Shown here one piece after another: positions 17,201-26,547 of a stretch of DNA of 64,000 nt (position 1 is its first letter; every line of letters begins with the position of its first letter). Below the pieces are notes generated by a model. It was not told where the DNA came from. It was given only the letters and a program-made list of their open reading frames with translations, and did not search any database. The DNA lies in the NCBI RefSeq assembly GCF_022919155.1, contig NZ_CP095045.1:2418001-2482000 (forward strand), in the 5' to 3' direction. The position numbers were made by a program, and so were the translations under genes. The DNA comes from Leucobacter allii. Its GTDB lineage: Bacteria > Actinomycetota > Actinomycetes > Actinomycetales > Microbacteriaceae.

Positions 17201-18711
17201 GCGTCGCCCCCCGCCGAGCGCACGACCGTCACGGCGACGTCGGCGAACACGGCATCGATGGGCGCCTCGGGCTTGTGCACCGTGACGCGCGTCGAGACGA
17301 CGCCGGGGAAGCCGAGCGCGATCTCGGCGACGCGCTCCGCCACCGTCTCGATGAGGTCGACGGGATCGCGCTCGACCCCGGCCACGACGGCCTCGGCGAG
17401 CTCCCCGTAGTGCACCGTGCGCTCGAGCGCGTCACCCGCAGCGGCAACGGCGAGATCGACGGCGAGTTCCACGTCGATCAGGAAGCGCTGCCCGCGCTCC
17501 CGTTCGAAATCGAAGACTCCGTGGTGGGCGAACACCTCGAGGCCGGTCAGCGCGATCCGATCCGCCGGGACGGCCGGTGAGGCCGGCGCGACAGGAGCGG
17601 CGGGGACGGCCGGCGCGTCGGGCGCACCCGGCGATGCTGGCGTGCCCGGCAAAGCTGGCGCGACCGACGCCGCAGGCGCACCGGCCGCCACAGGCGCACC
17701 GGGCACCGCGGCCGCACTCGGAGACGCCGCCGCACTGGGCACCGCAGCCGCATCTGGCGAGGCGGGCCCGGATCCCCCGGCCCCGGATCCCGCCGCAGAC
17801 GCTCGTGGAGTCCGGGCCGCGCCCGCCCCCCACGCCGCCTCGATCGCGAGCGCCTGCAGCGTACCGGCCACGTCGTGCACGCGCACGCCCCAGGCCCCGG
17901 CCCGCGCCGCGAGCGCGCTCACCACGGCGGTGGCGAGATCCCGCTCGTGCACCCCGGGGGCCAGCCCGCGGCCGGCGCGCACGCGCTCCGGCAGCCCGGC
18001 CAGGGCATCGGCGAGCATGCGCTTGCGCGAAGCGCCGACGAGCACGGGGTATCCGCGCGCCGCGAGCGCGTCGAGCCCCGCGAGCAGCTCCCAGCCCTGC
18101 GCTCCGGTCTTGTCGAAGCCGAGTCCCGGGTCGAGCACGATGCCGCCCGGATCGACGCCCGCCGCGACCGCGGCAGCCGCGAGCCCCTCCAGCGCGTCAC
18201 CGACCTCGGCGACCACGTCGCGGTAGTCCGAACGCCGATGCGCCGGGTCCGGCACGCCCCGCCAGTGGCCGATGATGAAGCCGACCCCCCGCTCGCGACT
18301 CGCCTCCGCTGCGACGCGGAGCATGTCGGGATCGTGCAGTCCTCCGGAGACGTCGTTGAGGTACCGGGCGCCCGCCGCGACCCCGGCCGCGGCGGTGGAG
18401 GCGTGGATCGTGTCGAGGGACACGGCGATACCCTCGGCCGCCAGTGCCTGGATCACCGGGAGCACGCGCCGCTGCTCCTCCTCGGGAGCCACGGGATCGG
18501 CCCCGGGACGCGTCGATTCGCCGCCGACGTCGACGATGCCGGCGCCCTGTGCGACGAGTTCGCGTCCGCGGCTGATCGCGGTCGCGGCGATCGCGTAGCG
18601 GCCGCCGTCGCTGAACGAGTCGGGGGTCACGTTGAGCACGCCCATGACGCGCGTGCGCGCGCCGCGCGCTGCTCCGACCGGATCGAGCGCGTCGAGCTCC
18701 GCCGCGGTCAC
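17197..18711 (-). CDS. folP-folB: Bifunctional dihydropteroate synthase / dihydroneopterin aldolase fusion
   Basis: A 504-residue fusion of two folate enzymes normally encoded separately. Residues 20-290 are dihydropteroate synthase (pterin site VMGVLNVTPDSFSDGG, then IVDVGGESTRPGA, and LVGASRKRML). Residues 385-500 are dihydroneopterin aldolase (LTGLEVFAHHGVFDFERERG, then DLIETVAERVA). They are joined by an Ala/Pro/Ser linker of about 95 residues. The GTG start at 18711 overlaps the position where the folE stop is expected (GTGA). The linker is encoded by imperfect short GC repeats and is unusually long. Confidence 0.9.
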   Translation of the reverse strand: MTAAELDALDPVGAARGARTRVMGVLNVTPDSFSDGGRYAIAATAISRGRELVAQGAGIVDVGGESTRPGADPVAPEEEQRRVLPVIQALAAEGIAVSLDTIHASTAAAGVAAGARYLNDVSGGLHDPDMLRVAAEASRERGVGFIIGHWRGVPDPAHRRSDYRDVVAEVGDALEGLAAAAVAAGVDPGGIVLDPGLGFDKTGAQGWELLAGLDALAARGYPVLVGASRKRMLADALAGLPERVRAGRGLAPGVHERDLATAVVSALAARAGAWGVRVHDVAGTLQALAIEAAWGAGAARTPRASAAGSGAGGSGPASPDAAAVPSAAASPSAAAVPGAPVAAGAPAASVAPALPGTPASPGAPDAPAVPAAPVAPASPAVPADRIALTGLEVFAHHGVFDFERERGQRFLIDVELAVDLAVAAAGDALERTVHYGELAEAVVAGVERDPVDLIETVAERVAEIALGFPGVVSTRVTVHKPEAPIDAVFADVAVTVVRSAGGDA

Positions 18712-19297
18712 GATGCCCGCCCCCGCGCCGCTCTCCGATGAGCGCGAAGACGCCGGTCTGCGCGGCGTCCTCCGCGAGCTCGCCGCGCGAGGCGACGGTC
18801 ACGGCCAGCGCCTCGGTCTGGCGGACGCCGCGATCGGCCACGCAGCCGTGGCTCGCCTCGAGCACGACGAGCACGCCCCGCGGCGCCAGCCCGTCCTCGA
18901 GCACCTGGGCGATCTGCTCACCGAGCCGCTCCTGCATCTGCGGCCGCGCCGCGAGCACCTCGACCACGCGTGGGATGGCGCTGAGGCCGACCACGCGGGC
19001 GCCCGGCCGGTAGGCGACATGGGCGCGCCCGCGGAAGGGCAGCAGATGATGCTCGCAGACGGAGCGGAGCTCGACGTCGCGGACGAGCACGAGCTCCCCC
19101 GTGTCCTCGCCGACCGGGATCGCATCGGAGAGGAGCACCGCGGGATCCTGTCCCACCCCCGCGAAGAACTCGGCATAGGCGTCGGCGACCCGGAACGGGG
19201 TGCTCGCGAGCTCCCGGCTGTCGGGGTCGGAGCCGATCGCGCCGAGCAGTTCGCGCACCGCCGCGGCGATGCGTTCCCGATCCACCGTGGCCCCCAT
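18708..19297 (-). CDS. folE: GTP cyclohydrolase I (stop codon apparently lost by a one-base frameshift)
   Basis: First enzyme of folate synthesis (GTP to dihydroneopterin triphosphate). Zinc and catalytic residues are visible in RSVCEHHLLPFRGRAHVAY (about residues 78-96), with VVEVLAARPQMQERLGEQIA and SHGCVADRGVRQTEA further on. As written, the frame does not stop after FALIGERRG but runs on to 18197, overlapping folP by 515 nt with unrelated sequence. Adding one base to the C5 run at 18720-18724 puts TGA at 18708-18710, in the same 4-nt overlap with folP used elsewhere in the operon, and gives a 196-residue protein of normal length. The coordinates given are the corrected ones. Confidence 0.85.
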
Positions 19298-19302
19298 GGC
19301 GG

Positions 19303-21570
19303 CTACCGGGATTCGTCCGCGTCGCCGGGCCGGACGCCGAGGTTCCGCGGCGGCTCCTCGCTCGACCCCGGCGAGGAGGCACCGGGGTCCGTCGGGGGCG
19401 TCGGCGCCGTGGAGCCGGCGGAGGCCGACGGCTCGGCGGGCGCTGCGGGGTCGGTACGGTCGCCGTGCGGCGCCGCGGGGGCGCCGGAATCGGCGACGGC
19501 GCCCGCGTCGGCGGGGACGCCGGGAACGGCGGGCGCGGCGGGCGGCGCCTGCGCAGCCGGTCCCGCGGGATCCGCAGCCCCGGCCGGGCCCGCGGGCACC
19601 GCGCCCTCGTCGTTCGCGGCGACCCGGTCGTCCGTCCGCACCGCGGCGGGCACCTCGATCGGCGGGCGATCCGAGACCGGCCGGGCGTCGTGCGAGAGCC
19701 AGGTGGGGCGCTCGGGCAGCTTCTGCACGTGCGTGAAGATGCGCGCGATCTGGATGTGGTCGAGCGTCTCCTTCTCGAGCAGCTCGCGGGCGAGGGCGTC
19801 GAGGATGTCGCGGTTCTGCACGAGCACCTCGTAGGCCTCGTTGTGGGCCTGCTCGAGCAGCGCGCGCACCTCGACGTCGATCGTCTCGGCGACGCCCTCG
19901 GAGTAGTCGCGGTTCTGGCCGAACTCCCCCATGAACGCGCCGGGCTGCCCCTGGCCGAGCTTCACCGGCCCGACGGTCGCGGACATCCCGTACTCCGTCA
20001 CCATCTTGCGCGCCGTGCCCGTCGCCTTCTCGATGTCGTTGCCCGCGCCGGTCGTCGGATCGTGGAAGACGAGCTCCTCCGCGACGCGGCCGCCGAGCGC
20101 GTAGGCGAGCTGATCCTGCAACTCGTTGCGCGTCACCGAGTACTTGTCCTCCAGCGGGATCACCATCGTGTACCCGAGGGCGCGGCCGCGGGGCAGGATG
20201 GTGATCTTCGTCACGGGATCCGTGTGGTTGAGCGCCGCGGCCACGAGCGCGTGGCCGCCCTCGTGGTACGCGGTGATGAGCTTCTCGCGGTCCTTCATCA
20301 CGCGCGTGCGGCGCTGCGGCCCCGCGATCACGCGGTCGATGGCCTCGTCGAGGGCGCGGTTGTCGATGAGCTGCGCGTTCGAGCGCGCCGTCAGCAGCGC
20401 GGCCTCGTTGAGCACGTTCGCGAGATCGGCGCCGGAGAAGCCGGGCGTCTTGCGCGCCACGACGTCGAGGTCGACGTTCTGGGAGAGCGGCTTGCCCTTC
20501 GCGTGCACCTGCAGGATCTTGAGCCGCCCGGGCATGTCCGGCGCATCGACCCCGATCTGGCGGTCGAAGCGGCCCGGGCGCAGCAGCGCCGGATCGAGCA
20601 TGTCGGGGCGGTTGGTCGCCGCGATCATGATCACGTTGGTCTTCGGGTCGAAGCCGTCCATCTCGACGAGCAGCTGGTTGAGCGTCTGCTCGCGCTCGTC
20701 GTGGCCGCCGCCCATGCCCTGCCCCCGGCGCTGGCCGACCGCGTCGATCTCGTCGACGAAGATGATGGCGGGCGCGTTCGCCTTCGCCTCCTTGAAGAGG
20801 TCGCGGACGCGGCTCGCGCCGACACCGACGAACATCTCCACGAAGTCCGAGCCGGAGATCGAGTAGAACGGCACTCCGGCCTCGCCCGCGACCGCGCGGG
20901 CGAGCAGCGTCTTGCCGGTGCCGGGCGGGCCGTAGAGCAGCACGCCCTTCGGGATCCGGGCGCCGACCGCCTGGAAGCGCGTCGCGTCCTGCAGAAAGTC
21001 CTTGATCTCGTGCAGCTCCTCGACGGCCTCATCAGCGCCCGCCACGTCGGCGAAGGTGACCTGCGGGGTCTCCTTCGAGACGAGCTTCGCCTTGGACTTG
21101 CCGAACTGCATGACGCCGCGCCCGCCGCCCTGCATCGAGGAGAGCATCCACCAGATGAGGAGGCCGACGAGCAGCATGGGCAGCAGGAAGCCGAGCAGCG
21201 ACCACAGCGGATTCGTCTGCGGCACGGCATCGGTGAAGCCGTCCTTGAGATCCGCCTCGTTGACCGCCTCGACCACGTCGGTGCCGCGCTGCGAGACGTA
21301 GTAGAAGAAGACCTGGTCGGTGCCCGTCTTCGTGTCGACCTTGGAGAGCGTGAGGTTGACGCGCTGGTCGCCGTCCACGATCTCGGCCTGCTTGACCTTG
21401 CCGTCGGCGATCAGCTCGAGCCCGCGGTCGGTTTGCACCTCCCGGGTGTTGCCCCCGGCGAGCAGCGACCACCCGAGCAGCACGATGAGCGGCGCGAGGA
21501 TCAGGTAGAGCAGCGGGCCGCGGAACAGCTTGCGGTTCTTCGAGGTGCTCTTCGGAGCGTTCTCTGCCAA
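19303..21570 (-). CDS. ftsH: ATP-dependent zinc metalloprotease FtsH
   Basis: Membrane-anchored AAA protease for quality control. Of 755 residues, TM1 is about 17-38 and TM2 about 115-140. The AAA domain follows, with [19 protein letters not shown] (Walker A), [11 protein letters not shown] (Walker B) and the second region of homology [20 protein letters not shown]. The zinc site HEGGH begins the M41 peptidase domain ([13 protein letters not shown]). The last 110 residues are an Ala/Pro/Gly/Asp-rich tail common in actinobacterial FtsH. The start is TTG at 21570, supported by AAAGG 7 nt upstream. Confidence 0.95.
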   Translation of the reverse strand: MAENAPKSTSKNRKLFRGPLLYLILAPLIVLLGWSLLAGGNTREVQTDRGLELIADGKVKQAEIVDGDQRVNLTLSKVDTKTGTDQVFFYYVSQRGTDVVEAVNEADLKDGFTDAVPQTNPLWSLLGFLLPMLLVGLLIWWMLSSMQGGGRGVMQFGKSKAKLVSKETPQVTFADVAGADEAVEELHEIKDFLQDATRFQAVGARIPKGVLLYGPPGTGKTLLARAVAGEAGVPFYSISGSDFVEMFVGVGASRVRDLFKEAKANAPAIIFVDEIDAVGQRRGQGMGGGHDEREQTLNQLLVEMDGFDPKTNVIMIAATNRPDMLDPALLRPGRFDRQIGVDAPDMPGRLKILQVHAKGKPLSQNVDLDVVARKTPGFSGADLANVLNEAALLTARSNAQLIDNRALDEAIDRVIAGPQRRTRVMKDREKLITAYHEGGHALVAAALNHTDPVTKITILPRGRALGYTMVIPLEDKYSVTRNELQDQLAYALGGRVAEELVFHDPTTGAGNDIEKATGTARKMVTEYGMSATVGPVKLGQGQPGAFMGEFGQNRDYSEGVAETIDVEVRALLEQAHNEAYEVLVQNRDILDALARELLEKETLDHIQIARIFTHVQKLPERPTWLSHDARPVSDRPPIEVPAAVRTDDRVAANDEGAVPAGPAGAADPAGPAAQAPPAAPAVPGVPADAGAVADSGAPAAPHGDRTDPAAPAEPSASAGSTAPTPPTDPGASSPGSSEEPPRNLGVRPGDADESR

Positions 21571-21687
21571 GTCGGGGCCTTTCGAGACGGGCGGGCCGGG
21601 GAGGACCGGCGACCACCAGCGTAGTCAATACCCCTGTCACCGGACTGAGCGGACGGGGCCTGTACGCTCACGGCGGATTCCGCCGGG

Positions 21688-22245
21688 CTACTCCCCGCCG
21701 TAGACGTGCGGCGCGAGCACCGCCACGTCGCGCAGATTGCGGTAGTCCTCGGCGTAGTCGAGACCGTAGCCGACCACGAACTCGACGGGGATGTCGAAGC
21801 CGACGTATGCGACGTCGACCTCGACCTTGAGCGCCTCGGGCTTGCGGAGCATCGTGCAGATGCGCACCGACTTCGCCCCGCGGCTCTCGAGGTTCTCCTT
21901 GAGCCAGGAGAGGGTGAGCCCCGAATCGATGATGTCCTCCACGATCAGCACGTCGCGGCCGGTGATGTCGGCGTCGAGATCCTTGAGGATCTTGACGACG
22001 CCGCTCGACTTCGTGCTCGCGCCGTAGGAGGAGACGGCCATCCAGTCCATCTGCGCATGGAAGCGCAGTTCCCGCGCGAGATCCGCCATCACCATGACGG
22101 CCCCCTTGAGCACGCCCACGAGGAGCGGGGGCGCGTCGGCGTAGTCGGCCTCGATCTCGCGGGCCATCTCGGCGAGGCGCGCGTGCAGCTCGGCCTCGGT
22201 GTGCAGTACGACGGACAGGTCATCACCCAGATGTTTGGCATCCAT
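21688..22245 (-). CDS. hpt: Hypoxanthine phosphoribosyltransferase
   Basis: Purine salvage: converts hypoxanthine or guanine plus PRPP to IMP or GMP. 185 residues with the PRPP-binding loop VLIVEDIIDSGLTLSWL, the LLVGVLKGAVMVMADLAREL block near the N-terminus, and VEFVVGYGLDYAEDYRNL at the C-terminus. The start is taken at the ATG at 22245 (GGAAG upstream). tilS ends 4 nt from this point on the same strand, so tilS-hpt form an operon. Confidence 0.92.
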   Translation of the reverse strand: MDAKHLGDDLSVVLHTEAELHARLAEMAREIEADYADAPPLLVGVLKGAVMVMADLARELRFHAQMDWMAVSSYGASTKSSGVVKILKDLDADITGRDVLIVEDIIDSGLTLSWLKENLESRGAKSVRICTMLRKPEALKVEVDVAYVGFDIPVEFVVGYGLDYAEDYRNLRDVAVLAPHVYGGE

Positions 22246-22249
22246 GCGT

Positions 22250-23386
22250 CTATTCTTCCATCCCGGAGCGGGCCCCCGGCGCACCCGTGAACACGATGCG
22301 CCCGCGATCCCGGGTCACGAGGATCCCGGGCACGTGGAGGGGGCCCTGACCGCGCCAGGCGGTGACGAGGGCGGCGATCGCCAGCGTGTGCTCCCGGCCG
22401 AGTCCGATCCCGAACTCGGCCTCCGCGACGCGGCGGATGATGCGGTGCCTGAGTGCGGCGGGGTTCGCCGCGAGCGCCGCCGCCGAGACCGCGATGCCCG
22501 CCTCCGCGGGTTCGACGATCTCCTCGATCTGCTCCTCGACCATCACGTCGAAGGCCTCGGCGTCCTCGCGGGCGAGGTCGGCGCTGCGAGCGAGCGCCGC
22601 CGCGACTCCGGGACCGAGCTCGCGCTCGAGCACCGGCAGCACCCGGGTGCGCACCCGGGCGCGCGCGTACGCGGGGTCGGCGTTGTGGGGGTCCCGCCAG
22701 AACGCGAGCCCCTGCTCCGCGCAGGCCGCCTCGGTGACCGCTCGGGTGATGGCGGGGTCCGCGGCGAGAAAGGGGCGCAGGATCGCCACCCCCGGGGCGA
22801 GCTCCCGCGCCGGCGGGATCCCGGCGAGGCTGCGGCTGCCCGAGCCGCGGGCGAGTCCGAGGAGCACCTGCTCGGCCTGGTCGTCGCGGGTGTGGGCGGT
22901 GAGGATCGCCGCGGCGCGCTCCGCCTCGGCGGTCCGGGCGAGCGCGTCGTAGCGCGCGGCGCGCGCGGCGGCCTCCGGCCCGTCGCCGTCGTCCGTCACC
23001 CGGACGCCGACGAGCCGGACGGGGGCGAGCCCGAGCCCGCGGGCGAGGTCGGCCGCCGTGCCCGCGACGGCGGCCGCGTCCCGCTGCAGCCCGTGATCGA
23101 CGATCACGGCGCCCGCCGAGAGTCCGAGGCGCGGCGCCTCGTGCGCGACGGCGGCGGCGAGGGCGAGCGAGTCGGCACCGCCCGAGAGCGCGACGAGCAC
23201 GAGCGGCCGCGGCGCCGGCGCGGCCACACCTGGGCGGACGCCGCCCGGCGGCTCGGCGGTTCCGGAGGGGTCGGCGGTTCCGGACAGCGCGGCGGTACCG
23301 GACAGCGCGGCGGTACCCGGCAGCGCGGCGTGGCGCAGCGCGTTCCGCACGGCGCGGCGCGTATCGAGCAGTGCGCGCTGGATCAT
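22250..23386 (-). CDS. tilS: tRNA(Ile)-lysidine synthase
   Basis: Modifies C34 of tRNA-Ile(CAU) to lysidine. The PP-loop [18 protein letters not shown] is near residue 65-82, and the [17 protein letters not shown] block is characteristic of TilS. The 378-residue length matches actinobacterial TilS lacking the full C-terminal extension. Unusual: the N-terminus before the PP-loop carries a [19 protein letters not shown] repeat encoded by four 18-bp units. The ATG at 23386 has GGGAG upstream; the open frame beyond it is not conserved. Confidence 0.9.
   Translation of the reverse strand: MIQRALLDTRRAVRNALRHAALPGTAALSGTAALSGTADPSGTAEPPGGVRPGVAAPAPRPLVLVALSGGADSLALAAAVAHEAPRLGLSAGAVIVDHGLQRDAAAVAGTAADLARGLGLAPVRLVGVRVTDDGDGPEAAARAARYDALARTAEAERAAAILTAHTRDDQAEQVLLGLARGSGSRSLAGIPPARELAPGVAILRPFLAADPAITRAVTEAACAEQGLAFWRDPHNADPAYARARVRTRVLPVLERELGPGVAAALARSADLAREDAEAFDVMVEEQIEEIVEPAEAGIAVSAAALAANPAALRHRIIRRVAEAEFGIGLGREHTLAIAALVTAWRGQGPLHVPGILVTRDRGRIVFTGAPGARSGMEE
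23254..23325. repeat. Four 18-bp tandem repeats inside tilS
   Basis: Units start at 23254, 23272, 23290 and 23308, each a variant of CGGCGGTTCCGGACAGCG. They encode six-residue repeats (S-G-T-A-x-x) in the N-terminal leader of TilS, keeping the frame. Confidence 0.85.
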
Positions 23387-23452
23387 GCTCCCGCGTCCGC
23401 CGTCTCGCCCATGTCTCAACGTTACCCGCCGCACCCCGGGGATGCGGCCGGG

Positions 23453-23500
23453 GCGCGGCGGGGACCGAGCGCGGCGGGGACCGAGCGCGGCGGGAACGGA
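23453..23500. repeat. Three 16-bp tandem repeats between tilS and ppa
   Basis: Units of GCGCGGCGGGGACCGA start at 23453 and 23469, with a variant third copy at 23485. They lie in the divergent promoter region of tilS and ppa. A TAGCCT -10-like box at 23585-23590 lies downstream of the array and may serve ppa. Confidence 0.8.
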
Positions 23501-23654
23501 ACCGGGCTGCGGCGCGGATGCGGCGCCGGCCCCCGGCCCCCGGTTCCCGCGCCCGGCGCCCGGTTCCCGCGCACGGGGGTCGGGTAGCCTTGATCCCGCA
23601 CCCGCGGCCGGAGCACCGGCCGCATCAACCGCAGAACGCACGCAAGGAGCGCAC

Positions 23655-24146
23655 ATGGCCGCAGCATTCGACGCCGTCATCGAGATCCCCAAGGGGAGCC
23701 GCAACAAGTACGAGGTGGATCACGAGACCGGTCGGGTGTACCTCGACCGCGTGCTCTACACCGGCTTCGTCTACCCGACGGACTACGGCTTCTTCGAGGA
23801 GACCCTCGGCGAGGACGGGGATCCGCTCGACGTGCTCGTGCTGCTCGACTACCCCGTCTTCCCCGGCGTCGGCGTGAAGGTGCGCCCGGTCGGCGTGCTG
23901 AAGATGAGCGACGAGGCCGGCGGCGACGACAAGGTCATCGCGGTGCAGCACAAGGATCCGCGCTGGGCGCACATCCAGGACGTCGCCGACATCCCGGAGT
24001 ACACGCGCAAGGAGATCGAGCACTTCTTCGAGCACTACAAGGACCTCGAGCCCGGCAAGTGGGTCAAGGTCGACGCCTGGGGCTCGGCCGCCGACGCGGA
24101 GCAGCTCATCATCGAGGCGCAGCAGCGCCTCGCCGAGCAGCACTGA
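23655..24146 (+). CDS. ppa: Inorganic pyrophosphatase
   Basis: Soluble family I pyrophosphatase, hydrolysing PPi from biosynthesis. The 163-residue protein has the signature [11 protein letters not shown] (metal-binding Asp residues), the N-terminal [19 protein letters not shown] and [10 protein letters not shown] strong AAGGAGC site precedes the ATG. The 3' end is partly duplicated just downstream (32-bp tandem copy). Confidence 0.95.
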   Translation: MAAAFDAVIEIPKGSRNKYEVDHETGRVYLDRVLYTGFVYPTDYGFFEETLGEDGDPLDVLVLLDYPVFPGVGVKVRPVGVLKMSDEAGGDDKVIAVQHKDPRWAHIQDVADIPEYTRKEIEHFFEHYKDLEPGKWVKVDAWGSAADAEQLIIEAQQRLAEQH

Positions 24147-24188
24147 GCCGCGGAACGCGCCTCGCCGAGCAGTGCCGAGCCGCGGAAC
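24125..24188. repeat. 32-bp tandem duplication across the ppa stop codon
   Basis: GCGCCTCGCCGAGCAG...GAGCCGCGGAAC occurs at 24125-24156 and again at 24157-24188 with two changed positions; the stop TGA of the first copy is CGA in the second. A partial third copy follows. Confidence 0.75.
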
Positions 24189-24210
24189 CCGCCTCGGCAC
24201 GCGACGGCGC

Positions 24211-24241
24211 AGGGCCCGGGATCATCGCGATCCCGGGCCCT
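24211..24241. terminator. Bidirectional terminator between ppa and the M23 peptidase gene
   Basis: A perfect 12-bp stem (AGGGCCCGGGAT and its complement) with a 7-nt loop lies between the two convergent genes. Confidence 0.7.
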
Positions 24242-24291
24242 GCGGCGTTCCGGCCCTGCGGCGTTCCCGCGTTCCGGCCCCGCGGCGCGCG

Positions 24292-25617
24292 TCAGAAGTA
24301 GATGTAGTCCGCGGGGTTCACGAAGTCGTACCAGCCGTTGTCCTGGTTGGGGCGCATCTCGAAGTGCAGGTGGCAGCCGGAGCTCGCGCCGGTGGTCCCC
24401 ACGTAGCCGAGGATCTGGCCGGCGTACACGGCCTGCCCGGGCACGACGATCGCCCAGCTCATCATGTGCGCGTAGCGGGTCTGCCAGCCGTTGGGGTGGT
24501 TGACGCTGACCATGTTGCCGCCGCCGCCGCCGTCCCAGTAGGTGAGGGCGACCGTGCCGGAGCCCGCGGCGTAGATCGGTGTGCCGCACCCGGCGGCGAG
24601 GTCGATGCCGGTGTGGTCGGGGCGCCCCGGCGGGCGGAATCCCTCGGAGACCCAGTACCCAGAGGTCGGCAGCGTCCAGCCGTTCCCGCCGCCGCCGACG
24701 CCACCGCCGCCTCCGCCTCCGCCGGAGCCGGGATCGGTGCCGCCACCGCCGCCGCCTCCGCCGCCGTTCCCGGCCTCGCGGGCGAGACGCTCGGCCTCCT
24801 CGGCCTCCTTGCGCCGGCGCTCCTCCTCGGCGCGGCGCTGCTCCTCCTCGATGCGGAGCCGCTCCTGATATCCCTCGACCGTCTTCGTCGTGGTGTCCTT
24901 GAGCGCCTCGAGCTTCACCGCGAGATCGCGCTGCTGCTCCTCCTGCTCCTGGACCTTCTCGCCCTGCGTGGAGACGGCCGCGGCTGCCTCCTGCTCCTTC
25001 TGCTGCTGCTCCTGGCGGAGCACCTCGCGCTCGGCGGCGGCCGCCTCGGCCTGCTGGGTGAGCGTGTCCGCGGTGTTCGCCGCCTGCTCCGCCTCCTGGG
25101 AGAGCTGCGTGTTGCGCTCGGTGGCCTTCGACATCGACGCCATGCGGTCCAGCAGCGCGTCCGCGGTGCTGCCGTCGGAGTCGAGGAAGAGCTCGAGACT
25201 GCGGTCGACGCCTCCCGAGCGGTACATCTGCGCGACGAGGGCGCCGGCGCGGTCAGCCGCGTCGTCCGCCTCCGCACGGCTCGCCTCGGCCTGCGTCTCG
25301 AGGGTCGCGGCCTTCTCCGAGGCGCGCGCAAGCGCGTCCTCCGCGGCGTGCAGCTCCTCGATGGTGGTGGAGTGGAGGTTCCGGAGCCGGTCCAGCTCCA
25401 CCTCGCCGTCCGCGATGAGCTGCTCAATCTCCTTCACCTTCGCGGAGGCCGCCGACTGGTTCTGCTTCGCCTGCTGCACGTCGTCCCAGGTCGGCAGATC
25501 GAGCGCCTGCGCGGGGGCCGCTCCGATCGGCGCGGCGACCAGGATCCCGGCCGCGAAGGCGCAGGCGCCGATCGCGCTCAGGACGCGCCTCGTCGATCCC
25601 CTCATCCGCTTCCGCAT
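24292..25617 (-). CDS. Secreted M23 family metallopeptidase with long coiled coil
   Basis: Cell-wall hydrolase or hydrolase regulator of the EnvC/RipA-like type. About 441 residues: a signal peptide (RRVLSAIGACAFAAGILVAA, cleavage after AQA), a long coiled coil (about 45-285, rich in Glu/Gln/Ala), a glycine linker, then the M23 (LytM) domain with HTGIDLAAGCGTPIYAAGSG (zinc His and Asp) and the HLHFEMR motif. The start is uncertain among 25605, 25617 and 25632; 25617 gives the most complete signal peptide. The polyglycine linker (GGGGGGGGG) is encoded by GCC/CCG runs. Confidence 0.88.
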   Translation of the reverse strand: MRKRMRGSTRRVLSAIGACAFAAGILVAAPIGAAPAQALDLPTWDDVQQAKQNQSAASAKVKEIEQLIADGEVELDRLRNLHSTTIEELHAAEDALARASEKAATLETQAEASRAEADDAADRAGALVAQMYRSGGVDRSLELFLDSDGSTADALLDRMASMSKATERNTQLSQEAEQAANTADTLTQQAEAAAAEREVLRQEQQQKEQEAAAAVSTQGEKVQEQEEQQRDLAVKLEALKDTTTKTVEGYQERLRIEEEQRRAEEERRRKEAEEAERLAREAGNGGGGGGGGGTDPGSGGGGGGGGVGGGGNGWTLPTSGYWVSEGFRPPGRPDHTGIDLAAGCGTPIYAAGSGTVALTYWDGGGGGNMVSVNHPNGWQTRYAHMMSWAIVVPGQAVYAGQILGYVGTTGASSGCHLHFEMRPNQDNGWYDFVNPADYIYF

Positions 25618-25744
25618 ACTCCCCCAGCCCATGTGTCGGTCTTCGGTCCAGGGATACGCTAGCATCGACGCCGCGCCCGACCCCGGAAGCGATCGGGGAG
25701 GCGCGGCATTCCGCGCGACGCGGCGACGGATCGAGAGGGCGCGG

Positions 25745-26386
25745 ATGGCGGAGCGGAACGACCGCGGATCGGCGGACCTCGACGCCGCCACCGCCCGGAC
25801 GGCCGGCGCCTACGGCGCGCGCGCCGACGAGTACATCGCCGCGGTGGGGCGGATCGGGCACGTCGCGGAGCCCGACCTCGCGCTCGTGCGCGAGTGGGCG
25901 CTGGGCATCGCGGGCCCGCTGCTCGACGTGGGCTGCGGCCCCGGCCAGTGGACGCGGTACCTCGCCGAGCTCGGTGCGGACGCCCGGGGCGTCGATCCCT
26001 CGCCGGAGTTCCTGGCGCGCGCCCGCTCCGACGCCCCGGGCGTGCGCTTCCGGCTCGGCGCCGCCGAACGCCTCGGCGGCAGGGACGCCTCGATCGGCGG
26101 CGTCCTGGCCTGGTACTCCCTCATCCATACGCCGCCCGAGCACATCGCCGCGCCGCTCGCGGAATTCGCGCGGGTCCTCCGACGCGGCGGCGGCCTCGCG
26201 CTCGGCTTCTTCGCCGGCTCCGAGCTCGCCCCCTTCGACCACGCGGTCGCGACCGCCTATTTCTGGCCGCCGCAGCTGCTGACGACCGAGCTCGCGGCCG
26301 CCGGGTTCACGGTCGCCCGCGTCGAGACGCGGCACGATCCCGGGGCGCGACCGCACGGGGCGATCCTCGCGGTCCGCGACGGCTGA
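25745..26386 (+). CDS. Class I SAM-dependent methyltransferase
   Basis: A 213-residue methyltransferase. SAM motif I is LLDVGCGPGQWTRYLAELG (residues 59-77), followed by an acidic residue region ARGVDPSPEFLARARSDAPG, and the motif GGVLAWYSLIHTPPE. The start ATG at 25745 is the last before the conserved helix; the open frame upstream is antisense to the peptidase gene. Substrate unknown. Confidence 0.8.
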   Translation: MAERNDRGSADLDAATARTAGAYGARADEYIAAVGRIGHVAEPDLALVREWALGIAGPLLDVGCGPGQWTRYLAELGADARGVDPSPEFLARARSDAPGVRFRLGAAERLGGRDASIGGVLAWYSLIHTPPEHIAAPLAEFARVLRRGGGLALGFFAGSELAPFDHAVATAYFWPPQLLTTELAAAGFTVARVETRHDPGARPHGAILAVRDG

Positions 26387-26421
26387 GGCCCGCATCCCCG
26401 CGCGGCGGGCAGCCCGGGGGG

Positions 26422-26450
26422 TTCACAAGTCGCCGAGGACGGGCTAACGT
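26422..26450 (+). promoter_or_regulatory. Promoter pointing towards the 3' end of the acyl-CoA dehydrogenase gene
   Basis: TTCACA (26422-26427) and TAACGT (26445-26450) are separated by 17 bp. A GTG lies 5 nt after the -10 at 26456 and opens a 69-codon frame (to 26665) that overlaps the acyl-CoA dehydrogenase gene on the other strand. It could drive a leaderless peptide, a gene remnant, or antisense RNA. The protein has no recognisable domain. Confidence 0.4.
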
Positions 26451-26547
26451 GTCCTGTGACCGCCGACAACGGCGTCCGCGGTCACCTTCTTCCGGGCCCT
26501 CCGAGGCCCCCGGAGACCACGCCCCTGCCCGATCCGATCGGCCCGGT

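Noticed and set aside
18197..18707. C-terminal extension of FolE as a real domain
   Set aside because: It is the folP gene in another frame; the translation is Arg/Gly-rich and unlike any FolE end.
24890..25744. N-terminal extension of the methyltransferase
   Set aside because: That part of the frame is antisense to the M23 peptidase and Ser/Ala-rich.
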